64,000 nucleotides of DNA, taken from Apodospora peruviana (Eukaryota > Ascomycota > Sordariomycetes > Sordariales > Lasiosphaeriaceae). Below, in pieces: positions 22,589 to 32,054 of this stretch. The translations under genes and the position numbers were made by a program. Numbering within the stretch: the first letter of the stretch is position 1; every line of letters begins with the position of its first letter. A model generated the notes under the pieces. The model saw nothing but the letters and a program-made list of their open reading frames with translations, did not search any database and had not been told where the DNA came from. The stretch covers positions 868,001 through 932,000 of the forward strand of contig JAUEDM010000007.1 in the NCBI GenBank assembly GCA_033439685.1. The letters are read 5' to 3'.

Positions 22589-23362
22589 AAAGGGAGCTGA
22601 GCTGTTTTCATGGCAAATGATGTTATGATATGGGGTTTTGTTCCCTTTTCGACTCTTTTCTTTACTCTGTGTGGTAAGAAAAGGGAAATAAACTGTGAAG
22701 AGGACAAAATAAAACTATCAGGAGTTTCCCGTGAGTTGTCATTCTGATGGGGTTGTTGGTTTATTACTTGGTGTGTAGTGGACAGAAAATCAGCGGGGAT
22801 TTCTGTCAAACCAAAATGGGAAGGAAAAGTCGAGCGTGTTTCTCATTACAGCTTAGTGGTTGATCTGGGAGAGAGTGTGTGGATGACCTCTATCTTATTT
22901 CTGCTCTTCTTACAAAATCACGACTTTCTCTATTAGACACAGACCTTGGGTGCTACCTTGTATTTCCTGAGTGGGATATCTTGATCATTCTGGGCCATGG
23001 ATGGAGATGGGGAAGAAGGATGGATGAATACGTTACCTAGGTACCTTAGGTACCTGACTTAGTTGTGTTGGTAAATAAAACTGATCAAGTTCGTAATTAG
23101 ACAAATTACTACTTAGTCAAAGGCATCAATATAATCAAGACCAGGAAACCGCACTTTTACCGTGAACCTAGATCAATTCACACGGAAATGGGAAATGATA
23201 TCTATATGTACAATGAATGGCACGCGTTTTGGTTTGGCAAATGCATAATTTTATTGTATGCCATCTCAAGCCCTTTTTCGTCATGTTATATTCATCATTT
23301 ACAGCAGTTGATGGCCACCCAGCCAGTCAGCCCAGCCAAGTTAAGGTACCTTATCGCCGTCA
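22589..23362. other. Convergent 3' spacer between the WHIM-domain and Atg43-like genes
   Basis: Only 3'UTR-type sequence seen, plus the TACCTAGGTA palindrome at 23034-23043. Confidence 0.55.
23034..23043. repeat. TACCTAGGTA palindrome
   Basis: Perfect 10-bp palindrome, followed at once by a second near-copy (CCTTAGGTACC). Same core as at 48163-48178 and 51465-51476. Confidence 0.8.
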
Positions 23363-24052
23363 TCACCTAAAGAACTTCTTCTCGCTGTTTACTCTCTGGG
23401 AGGTACGAGCGGTTCCAGCAGGAGGCGGTATCGGCCAGTTGTTGACACCATACCACCACCTCCGTATCCTCGCGCCGACCGAGGTTCCATGCACGCGAGC
23501 GTTTCTGTTCCAGGACTGCCAGCCGCAAACACCAAGGTTGTAGAGGATGCCTTGGGCAAAGGGCATCATGACCTTTCATATGTCTCAATCAGTCTCATTG
23601 CGCAAACTCATATGGTTTGAGGGAAAACATACCTGATCCCGCGTCGTGATCCATGCCACCTTCCACCAGGTGTCGGCGTTGCGGATGCTATGTAGATAAC
23701 TCTGCTCGTACCGTAGGTCGGGGATAGGCGGGAGGTGGTGCGCGCCGGTCCGCGGTTTTGGGCGGAGGACGCTGAAGGGGACGTCTTTTTCTGAGTCGTT
23801 GTCATCTTCGGAATAGTCATCAATGCTGTCGTCGTCGAATTCGTTCTTGTCCTCGTGGTGGTGGTGGAATCCCGTGTGTATATGTTGCTGTTGTTCCTTC
23901 TTTGTCGTGGCAGATGCTTCTTCGTCCAAGACGACAGGCTCCTTTTTCGAGGCCGCGGTGGACGGGTTTATGTCGTGGCTGGGCGAAGGATCGCGGTTGA
24001 TGTGCACGGTCTGGATGGTCTCGGCGACCTGGAGCGGGAGGGAGGACGCCAT
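23363..24052 (-). CDS. Atg43 / DUF1770 family protein (putative mitophagy receptor)
   Basis: Two exons, 24052-23633 and 23572-23363, 209 residues (60-bp intron, phase 0). N-terminus MASSLPLQVAETIQTVHINRDPSPSH is the family's opening; a long acidic disordered part (about 40-100, His cluster then DDDSIDDYSEDDNDSEKD) follows, then PPIPDLRYEQSYLHSI and TWWKVAWITTRDQ|VMMPFAQGILYNL, a moderately hydrophobic stretch, and RIRRWWYGVNNWPIPP near the end. As I recall, this fungal family (formerly DUF1770) includes fission-yeast Atg43, an outer-mitochondrial-membrane protein that recruits Atg8 for mitophagy. Role in filamentous fungi is inferred. The hydrophobic segment here is weak, so the membrane anchor needs checking. 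Confidence 0.72.
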
Positions 24053-25032
24053 TCCGGCTTCCGGCGCTGAGGGGGGGGTCCTTTTGGGGTTTGACTAAGT
24101 GGTCGGGCCCGTTCTTCGCAGGTGTGAATTTTGGGAATTGTAGATAAGCGATTGTGAGTGTGTCGACAGCGAGGTAGATTGGTTGCAATACTACAAAGAT
24201 TGATAGAATCACGAGCAGGCGGTTCACCAAGTGCTGCCGGCCGGTCATGGTGAGGTGAGGTGCTGCTCAGCGCATTGGCCAGCCAGGGAGTTACGGGGTG
24301 GGGACTCTGGGGCTCTGGGGTTTGCCGGTTCGGGAAAGCTTCCAGGGAGCAAAAGACCTCCTGTGGACAGGGGTTGGTCAACCACGATGACGTCTGTTCA
24401 CTTTCCGGCACTCTGCCATCGATGGGACACGAGACTGTGTTTCCGGGCTCACGATCGGTGAGAATTGTTACATCGAGTGGTAAATTTGTATATTATTGGA
24501 TGTTTTATTAGCCCGAAATGCCATGTGTAATACACAATAAGGGTGAGTAAGGTACCAGTCAATGTGATATTCCGATCCAGATTCGAAGGGTGGACTGTGA
24601 CTGTCCCTGACCAAAATTGCCCGACTTTGACTGTATTTGACTCGAATTTGACTCCTGTCCTTGACTCTTGACTCTTTGGCTCTTCAACGATTGTTCCAGG
24701 CACCACCCGAAGTCAATGAGTTTGGCTCGGTAACGCCACGGCTAGCCGAGCCAACGGCCTTCAAGCCTTGCCTCAGTTGCTGGACGGCCACCAATGGTGA
24801 TTGGGGCCCGTCGAATTGTGGACCCGTCTGCGGCGCCCACCGCCCTGACAGCATAAAAGGACTTCACCACCACAAACCCCTCTCTATATCACAACCCCAC
24901 CAAAATCAAAAGCAAATCGGCGAGCGACAGGCACGAAGAAAAAAAAAGAAAAGCCCAACTTCGCCATAGAAGGGGCGACACGAGGACATCAACCAGCGCG
25001 CGCACGCGATAAACCAAAGTCCCACCGTCAAA
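24053..25032. promoter_or_regulatory. Divergent promoter region of the Atg43-like gene and eRF1
   Basis: About 1 kb between two divergent start codons, with the TTGACT cluster listed separately. An overlapping upstream frame of the Atg43-like gene starts at 24248. Confidence 0.6.
24627..24673 (+). promoter_or_regulatory. Cluster of five TTGACT hexamers, four extended to TGACTC
   Basis: TTGACT occurs at 24627, 24637, 24648, 24661 and 24668 within 47 bp, about 360-400 bp before the eRF1 start. The last four continue as TGACTC, close to the half of the TGASTCA site used by Gcn4/CPC1-type bZIP factors. Seen directly; factor assignment is a guess. Confidence 0.5.
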
Positions 25033-26551
25033 ATGAGCGACCCCAACGCCAGCGAGGCGGAGAAAAACGTGAGCCGCTCCTATCGACCTCCTGGCCACCT
25101 GTCTTCAGTCCGTCGGACCTCGTGCGCTGACAACATGTTCAACAGATCGAGATATGGAAAGTCAAGAAGCTTATCAAGCGTCTTGAGGCCGCCCGCGGAA
25201 ATGGAACCAGCATGATTTCTTTAATCATCCGTACGTCAATCTAGGCTTCGCTCAACCTCCAGTGGACCTCGCGCTAACTCTCTCCTCAGCTCCCAAGGAT
25301 CAGGTGTCCCGGGCTGCCAAGATGTTGGCTGAAGAATATGTGCGTTTTGTCACCCTTGCGCTGGATCGTCGTCATGAGGTGGAGTAAGAGAGCCGTTCCT
25401 GACCTTTCTTCTAGGGTACCGCGTCCAACATCAAGTCGCGTGTCAATCGCCAGTCGGTGCTTTCGGCCATTACCTCGACACAGCAGCGCCTCAAGCTTTA
25501 CAACAAGGTTCCCCCCAATGGACTGGTCGTCTACTGCGGTGAAATCTTGACTTCGGAAGGCAAGGAGAGGAAGGTCAATATCGATTTCGAGCCGTTCAAG
25601 CCCATCAACACCTCGCTCTACCTCTGTGACAACAAGTTCCACACCGAGGCTCTGGCAGAGCTGCTCGAGTCTGACCAGAAATTTGGCTTCATTATTATGG
25701 ACGGTAACGGAGCTCTGTTCGGCACTCTCAGCGGCAACACTCGCGACATCGTTCACAAATTCTCCGTCGATCTCCCCAAGAAGCACGGTCGTGGTGGTCA
25801 GTCCGCCCTACGTTTTGCTCGTCTTAGAGAGGAAAAGCGTCACAACTATGTCCGCAAGGTGGCCGAGTTGGCGGTACAGAACTTCATTACGAACGACAAG
25901 GTCAATGTTGCCGGCATCATCCTGGCTGGTTCTGCCGATTTCAAGAACGATCTCAACGCGTCCGATATGTTCGACAACCGTCTCGCAACCAAGGTCATCA
26001 AGGTTGTCGACGTCTCGTACGGTGGTGAGAACGGCTTCAACCAGGCCATTGAGCTGTCGTCCGAGACCCTGGGCAACGTCAAGTTCATCCAGGAGAAGAA
26101 GCTCATCGGAAAGTACTTTGAGGAGATCAGCCAGGATACCGGCCGCATTTGCTACGGCATTGAGGACACTCTCAAAGCGCTGGAGCTCGGTGCCGTCGAG
26201 ATCCTAATCGTCTTTGAGAATCTGGAGGTCACCCGTTATGTCCTGAAGGATAGCACTGGGGCCGAGATTATCGTCCACGCCACCAAGCAGCAGGAAGCAG
26301 CCAACCGGGAGAAGTTCTTGGACAAGGAGACCGGGACCGAGATGGAGGTTGTCAAGTCGGAGTCCTTCCTCGAATGGGTGGCAGAGCACTACAAGGATTT
26401 CGGTACCACGCTCGAGTTCGTTTCGGATCGATCGACCGAGGGCAACCAGTTCGTCAAGGGCTTCGGTGGCATTGGCGGTATCCTCCGCTACAAGGTCAAC
26501 TTCGAGCAGTTAGCCGATATGGATGACGATGATGATTACTACGACGATTGA
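25033..26551 (+). CDS. sup45: Eukaryotic peptide chain release factor 1 (eRF1)
   Basis: Four exons, 25033-25068, 25146-25230, 25290-25339 and 25415-26551, 435 residues; introns are 77, 59 and 75 bp. eRF1 reads all three stop codons in the ribosomal A site and, with the GTPase eRF3, triggers peptide release. All functional motifs are present: NIKS (62-65) and YLCDNKF (about 126-132) for stop recognition, GRGGQSALRF with the GGQ that contacts the peptidyl-transferase centre (about 184), and the acidic C-terminal tail (DMDDDDDYYDD). The short first exon (MSDPNASEAEKN) and phases agree with conserved protein sequence. The stop is TGA followed by CAGTTT, and downstream signals suggest self-regulation (see the 3' extension and 3'UTR intron entries). 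Confidence 0.97.
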
Positions 26552-26779
26552 CAGTTTGATTCCCTCGTGAACAACGAGGGACCCGGAACTCAAGCCAATC
26601 CGTCCGAGCCGACGACGACACAGCCTGACCAGCCACCCTCCAAGCCACGTAGCTCGGGAAAAGTTTCCCTAGCCGAGCGGCGACTGGACAAGGGTTTCTC
26701 CGCGAGCCCGAGCCGGGGCGAGCAGAACCACAGCGTGTCACGCCCCAGCCCGCTTCGCTCTGTAATGACGGCTTCCTGA
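26552..26779 (+). other. In-frame 75-codon extension beyond the eRF1 stop codon
   Basis: After the TGA at 26549-26551 the eRF1 frame stays open for 75 codons to a second TGA at 26777-26779. The would-be tail is Pro/Ser/Gln/Arg-rich and disordered in character. The context UGA CAG UUU resembles the readthrough-promoting CARYYA pattern in five of six positions. Whether it is translated is unknown; chance openness in a GC-rich 3'UTR is possible. Confidence 0.4.
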
Positions 26780-26801
26780 GTTTGAGATGGCGGATCTAGA
26801 G

Positions 26802-26855
26802 GTGAGTCTGGTTGTGGTCATTGGGTCTGGCCTTGTCACTGACAGTCTGAACTAG
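26802..26855 (+). promoter_or_regulatory. Predicted 3'UTR intron of eRF1
   Basis: Donor GTGAGT at 26802, branch-like CTGAC at 26839-26843, acceptor CTAG ending 26855, 54 bp, in the size range of the other introns. Spliced 3'UTR introns in eRF1 transcripts that trigger exon-junction-dependent NMD are known in Neurospora crassa. A 42-codon frame crosses this intron (26787-26801 joined to 26856-26969); I regard it as non-coding 3'UTR. Confidence 0.65.
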
Positions 26856-26969
26856 GAAAAATTGCCTACGATGATCGAGAAGTCGGAAAAGGGTACAAGA
26901 AGCTTCGTTGCAGGGCTCGATCAAGACAACAGGATTTTTGACGACCTTGGGGGAACAGGGAATTATTAG

Positions 26970-27917
26970 TCTAGAGATAGGCTAACAAGATGGTACGACA
27001 CTTGGAATGCTTTTGGAGCAGCGCGGTGTCTGGTCTCCGCTCGTTATTCTTTTTTTTTTTATCTTTCGATTCACTGGAGGCGTATTCAGCTTTAGATTAG
27101 TCTGTAGCCGGAGGTCTAATAACGGTCGTTTTACTGAATAAGGTCTGAATCGTGAAACGAGCGTGTTATCATAGAGTCTCAACTCTCAAAAGTACTTGAG
27201 GAATCTCTAGCAGGCCTGCGGGGTACCTTCGGCATTGCGCAATACTGCTGTAGCTCGAATATGCGGGGTGATTGATCTTCCGGGCTTGCATATGGATTTC
27301 TAAAATGGATCTTGACCTTTGACAACGATAGAACGATTGTCGTGAGAATTTACTGAGTGAGTGACTTCCCTCAGGTAAATTTTGAAGTGACCGACCACCG
27401 GGCTTCATCTGACCAGACGAGCTCCATCCGCCTCGGGTTCATGTCCGAATACGGAGCTCCGGGAGCGGAAACTGGGATTTAAAACGGACCGGAGTTTGAT
27501 CCAGTGAGCTGCTGGCTATAAATCTGGAACCTACATGCAGTAAGGTATGTACAGTACAAATCCCCTTGTTGGGGGTTATACTGATTTGTTTAATATTCCA
27601 GACCAAGATCATAGATAGTCGACTCATTTTTTCGTTGTTATTTGCCCAACTCCTTTTCATCTGTTCTACACATTTTGTTTGTCGACAAGCGTCCCCACCA
27701 CAGTCAAGTCGACCTTGGCTGCCGTCACGCTCGTCACTGAGCCGGTGTACGTACGGTCTTACAAAGGGCGTAAGTGATCGATGAGAGTTGGGTGAGACGT
27801 GTTTGGCCTCCTGCTGTATGTCTCTATTAAAAGCGGAATTAGATCTCTCGTGTGTGTGTGGTAAATTCCACAACACTCATCTCTTCATCAAAAGGGAGGA
27901 GCATATATTCCTACATC
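26970..27917. other. Spacer between eRF1 3'UTR and prephenate dehydratase
   Basis: AT-rich eRF1 3' end (a 10-bp T-run near 27050), then the prephenate dehydratase promoter. No gene recognised. Confidence 0.5.
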
Positions 27918-29107
27918 ATGGCGGGGACATCGACGACAGCCGCAGCCAAGACGGTTGCCTTTCTTGGACCACCTTCGTCGTATACTCATCAGACGACCAA
28001 ACGGACATTTTCCGAATCAGAATGGGAACTCAAGCCCACGGTTACCATACGAGGTTGGTACACTTCCATCCCTTTCACCTATTATGCATAACAAACAGTG
28101 CCCGACTAATTTTATGGAGTATAGATGTCTTCGACGCAGTCCAGGCCGGCGCAGCCGCGTTCGGCGTAGTCCCGTTTGAGAACTCGACCCACGGTGTCGT
28201 GACATTTACGCTGGACTGCCTAGCCGACCGCGGAGATTCACAACGGTATGCCGACCTCGCCGTGTGCGGCGAGGCTTATTTAGATGTGCACCATTTCTTG
28301 CTCGGCCGCTTCCCCTCTTCTTCTGCGGCATCTACAGAAGATGTTGACGGCGGAAACGGAAAAGGTGATGGAACCAGCACGCCGACGAAGGGAAACCCGG
28401 TACCAATTCCACCGCGCGCGAAGCCTTTGGTTTCCCTCAAGCATATCCAGCGCGTGTATTCGCACCCGCAGGCGTTCGGGCAGTCGGGCGCGTTTCTGCG
28501 AACGTACTTGAAGGGGGTTGATTTGGTGGACGTTACTTCTACGAGCAAGGCGGCAGAGCTGGCGGCGGCGGACGAGACGGGGACTAGTGCCGCGATTGCG
28601 GGCGAGATTTCGGCTGAGCTGAAGGGGTTGGATGTTTTGGCGAGGAGTATTGAGGATCGGGAGGATAATACGACGAGGTTTTTTGTTACTAAGAAACTGG
28701 ATCAGGATGGGTCCGGACCCGATTTTGATGGGATAAGGCTAGGAGGGGAGGAGCAAGACGAAAGGGGTGAGGAGGGTTATCAGGGAGCCAAGTATAAGTC
28801 GCTCGTGTCGTTCACGGTGCCGCATCGGACTCCTGGCGCGCTCGCGGACGTGCTGGACTGCTTTCGGAGGGGGAAGCTTAACCTCACGAGCATCAACAGT
28901 CTACCGAGCCTGATCGAGCCGTTTCAGTATATGTTTTTTGTTGAGTTTGAAGGGTGTAGGTTTGATGATCCCGACGGACGGGTGAAGGGGGTTATGGAGG
29001 ATGTTGGGAGGGTTGCGCAGGGCTGGAAGTGGTTGGGGAGTTGGCGGAATCAGAGGAGAGCACTGGCAGGGAAAGTAATATCGGGGGAGAGGAATACTTT
29101 ATCATGA
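27918..29107 (+). CDS. pha2: Prephenate dehydratase
   Basis: Two exons, 27918-28053 and 28125-29107, 372 residues; the intron (71 bp) has an unusual GTTGGT donor but splicing at this point restores DVFDAVQAGAAAFGVVPFENSTHG. It converts prephenate to phenylpyruvate in phenylalanine synthesis. Seen: VAFLGPPSSYTHQ at the start, FGVVPFENSTHGVV, SHPQAFGQ, and the EDREDNTTRFFV motif that marks the catalytic domain end, followed by an ACT domain (about 285-350, FTVPHRTPGALADVL, then TSINSLPS) for feedback by phenylalanine. In the ACT domain the usual ESRP is replaced by NSLPS, so Phe sensing may be altered. A Gly/Pro/Ser-rich insert (about 102-138) sits inside the catalytic domain. Confidence 0.92.
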
Positions 29108-29434
29108 TATCTACCAGCAGTGGTTCGTATACTACAGGACTTGGACTGGTCGGTCTAGTTGCGATTTCTCGAGCAGATTTTTCGGCCGGTATTCAACATA
29201 GCAATAGCAAGACAGACGGTCCGTTTTCAACATTAGAAAGGGATTGTTGGCCAATAAGGTATTAATTAAGGAACCTCCTAGATTAGTGTATCAAAATCGA
29301 ACAAAAATTCAACATTTGTTTCAGATGGTCTTCAAAATTCATTGATAAATGCAAAGTCATAGATTGTAGTGAAGAATGAAGAAAGGGGATTCGAGTTGCG
29401 GTCTTTCTCAAATGAAGATCCAATTCATAAAAAT
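29108..29434. other. Spacer upstream of the 5S rRNA gene
   Basis: 3'UTR of prephenate dehydratase and AT-rich sequence; nothing else seen. Confidence 0.55.
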
Positions 29435-29553
29435 ACATACGACCATACCTACTGGGGAACTCGGGATCCCGTCCGCTCTCCCTTAGATAAACCAGTAAGG
29501 GCCAGACTAGTAGTTGGGTCGGTGACGACCAGCGAATCCCTGGTGTTGTATGT
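29435..29553 (+). rRNA. 5S ribosomal RNA gene, isolated copy
   Basis: About 119 nt beginning ACATACGACCATA and ending GTTGTATGT, which pair as helix I (ACATACGAC with GTTGTATGT, allowing G-U). Internal blocks are as in Neurospora-type 5S: CCCGTCCGCTCT, then TAGTAGTTGGGTCGGTGACGACCAGCGAATCCC covering the internal control region and loop E. A TTTT run directly follows (29552 onward), fitting an RNA polymerase III terminator. It lies alone between two protein genes, the dispersed arrangement known from Neurospora rather than being part of an rDNA repeat. Helix II/III differ from the main Neurospora type, so it could be a minor type or a pseudogene. Confidence 0.88.
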
Positions 29554-29853
29554 TTTCTTTATTATTAACTTTTTGATGTGTTTTTCTGGTGTTGATGATA
29601 TCCCAGTCTTGGCGGGCTTGTCCTTAAGGCTTTTAAGGTGTACAAACAGGGCTGACTGATTGGCTTAAAATCCCCGACCCGTCAACCTCTGTCTTCCATG
29701 AAGTTCATTTGTTCGACTGCATCCCACTTGTTGACGGGGCGCATTCAACTCACACTCATCATCTCAAATAATTAATTACTTTTTATTTCCTTCTATCTTC
29801 TCAAGTACAATCAACATGAATACCTGACACCACATCAGCAGATCCCTGACAAG
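29554..29853. other. Spacer between 5S rRNA and Htd2-like gene
   Basis: About 300 bp, presumably the promoter and 5'UTR of the next gene. Nothing else seen. Confidence 0.55.
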
Positions 29854-31314
29854 ATGGGACTTGTCGCCCCGTTCCCCCGCCGCGTTTGTGGCATGGCCAT
29901 CAGCAACAACAGCAAACACAACACCCTCCTCACAAGTCTCATCGGCGGCGGCAGCAGGCATACGGATGGGAGGAACAGAAACAACAATGTCGCCAAAATC
30001 AGCACCTCGGCAGAAATCGAAACCTACATGCAGCAAGCCAAGCAGAAGCTAGCCTTGACGCCACACAAGCTGTCCGTAGACGTGCTCTCTCCTATGCAGT
30101 CGCACCTCCTCGACCTCGCCCTGGCCAAGGACCTGCCCGCAAGTTGCCAACCCGCCCGCTTCGAGCGCCGACGCACCAACAACCTGGACCTAAACAGGGG
30201 GTTTTCCACCCGTCTGGACCTCCGCTACCCGACCACGCCTTTACCTCAAGGCGGCCACCACCTGGTTTATTTTCCGCTGCAGGAGCCGAGCAACAAGCTG
30301 ATGCCTGACGGCACGGACAGGGACCACTGCCCGGGCCACCCGTTCACGCGCCGGATGTGGGCCGGCGGATCCATTACCTACGCGGACGACTGGTACCGTA
30401 AGTTTCGACTGGACGGGCGGCGCGCGTGCTGCGTCGAGACGGTAGGCGAGCCGACTTTAAGGTCGAGCATCAACGGTGACAAGAGGGTTTATGTGGATGT
30501 CAGGAGGCGGTATGGGCTCGTCGACGAGAATCTGTCGAGGGCCGACGACAGGGCGTACGACGTCCTCCTTGAAGCCGAATCGGTGACTTCGGAAAGCAGC
30601 CCAATTGTCATTGACGAGGTCAGACGGCTCGTGTTTTTGAAAGAACAGACTGATTCTCCGTTAGTTGCCAGTCCTGTTAAGAAGGGGAAGGGGCAACCGA
30701 AAAAGTTTGATGTGTATAACCTGGTTCCGGATTACACGTTCAACATGACTCCGGACCCGACGCTTCTGTTTCAGTTCAGCGCGCTCACGTATAATGCGCA
30801 CGCCATCCATTTCGATTCGGCCTACGCGAAGGTGGTCGAGGGGTATAGGGGTCTGCTGGTGCAGGGGTCGCTCACCCTTGCGCTCATGCTTTCTGTTCTG
30901 CAGAGGCAGTGCAAGGTGGATAATAAAGCTCAGGAGGATATGTTGTGGACGACCAAGTCTATCGATTATCGCAACATACGGCCGCTGTACGCGGGCGAGC
31001 GGCTGTCGGTTTGTATCAAGGATTTTACTAAAGAGGCCAATAAAGCTCCGATCATAAGGACCAAAGATTGGAGGAAGGCGCTTGATGGTGGGCACTTTGT
31101 GGAGAAGAAGGAGAATACGACGGAGAAGAAATGGAAGCTTTGGATTCTTAATTCTGATGGGGAGCTGGCTGTTAAGGGGACAGCTGTTACTAAGGCGAGT
31201 CAGAAGCCGAGGGAGAAGCAGATTCAATATCGGCAGATTGGAGAAGGGATACGGACTATAGCTTCGGAGAGGTCTCATCTCAGGCATGGAGGGAATCCTA
31301 CATTATTTGAATGA
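29854..31314 (+). CDS. Htd2-type mitochondrial 3-hydroxyacyl-thioester dehydratase
   Basis: Single exon, 486 residues. The C-terminal half is a MaoC-like hot-dog domain: DPTLLFQFSALTYNAHAIHF with the catalytic Asn/His region, then GYRGLLVQGSLTLALML, and IRPLYAGERLSVCIKDF. The N-terminal half has a second, degenerate hot-dog domain (FTRRMWAGGSITY, then GDKRVYVDVRRRYG). This architecture is that of fungal Htd2, which dehydrates 3-hydroxyacyl-ACP in mitochondrial fatty-acid synthesis (lipoic acid supply). The first 30 residues are basic and hydroxylated with no acids (MGLVAPFPRRVCGMAISNN), fitting a mitochondrial presequence. A related possibility is a mesaconyl-CoA/FAS1-like dehydratase of peroxisomes or cytosol. 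Confidence 0.82.
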   Translation: MGLVAPFPRRVCGMAISNNSKHNTLLTSLIGGGSRHTDGRNRNNNVAKISTSAEIETYMQQAKQKLALTPHKLSVDVLSPMQSHLLDLALAKDLPASCQPARFERRRTNNLDLNRGFSTRLDLRYPTTPLPQGGHHLVYFPLQEPSNKLMPDGTDRDHCPGHPFTRRMWAGGSITYADDWYRKFRLDGRRACCVETVGEPTLRSSINGDKRVYVDVRRRYGLVDENLSRADDRAYDVLLEAESVTSESSPIVIDEVRRLVFLKEQTDSPLVASPVKKGKGQPKKFDVYNLVPDYTFNMTPDPTLLFQFSALTYNAHAIHFDSAYAKVVEGYRGLLVQGSLTLALMLSVLQRQCKVDNKAQEDMLWTTKSIDYRNIRPLYAGERLSVCIKDFTKEANKAPIIRTKDWRKALDGGHFVEKKENTTEKKWKLWILNSDGELAVKGTAVTKASQKPREKQIQYRQIGEGIRTIASERSHLRHGGNPTLFE

Positions 31315-31929
31315 GAAAAAAAAGAAGAGGGCTTCTAATCTCTCTCTCTATGTGTATAATATTCTTTCTTGGATGCTTAAGTACATTACAAACATAGCTT
31401 TTTTGTTGTTTGTACGGAGTTGATGAACATTGTTAGAAGCACATGTGTACGATAGAGCAAAAAAAGCATGAGTATAATAACTATTCAAGATAGACGGTAG
31501 TGCAGGTTTGGCATGGCACAATGAATCTGAATCTCACACCACTACATGCAGTGAATAGAAGTCTTATGCCAGTTCTCCATTTAGTTAATGTCTCGCTTGT
31601 ACAGGTGTAATCACACCTCTCGAACTCCATTCATTCTACCTTGTTTATACAACACACTCATATACATGATCCCCCGGTAATCCGTCAGATTTATATCGGT
31701 ATATATTCTTCATTCCGTCAGCCAGTTCGTACTACCATATCTTTGTCATCAGAAAGAGAAAGAAGAAGCGAAATATGCAGACAGAAATTTCGAAATGCTC
31801 TTCTTTCCCTTTTCATCCTTTCCCGTCAGCATCGTGACGCCACCCATGATTTATGTGAAACTATTTCATTATCAAAATCCAGTTTACTGTTGTTGCCTCG
31901 AGTATATAAAGTAGGGGAGGTAGGTAGGT

Positions 31930-31960
<31 letters not shown>

Positions 31961-32054
31961 AAAAGATGAAAAGAGAAAAGAGAAGAACCGCTTGCTGCGC
32001 AACAACTCAAGCCCAAATTCTAAGATATCATGAAGATAGAGAGAGGAGAGCTTT
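31315..32054. other. Convergent 3' spacer between Htd2-like and ste11 genes
   Basis: 3'UTR sequence of both neighbours, and a homopolymer pair listed separately. No gene. Confidence 0.6.
31931..31964. repeat. Homopolymer pair: C20 followed directly by A14
   Basis: Twenty C then fourteen A, just beyond the 3' end of ste11. Length is likely uncertain because such runs are error-prone in sequencing. Confidence 0.9.

Noticed and set aside
26787..26969. Two-exon 42-codon frame starting MADLE
   Set aside because: It overlaps the predicted eRF1 3'UTR intron; the intron is better explained as a 3'UTR feature, and the peptide is not recognisable.
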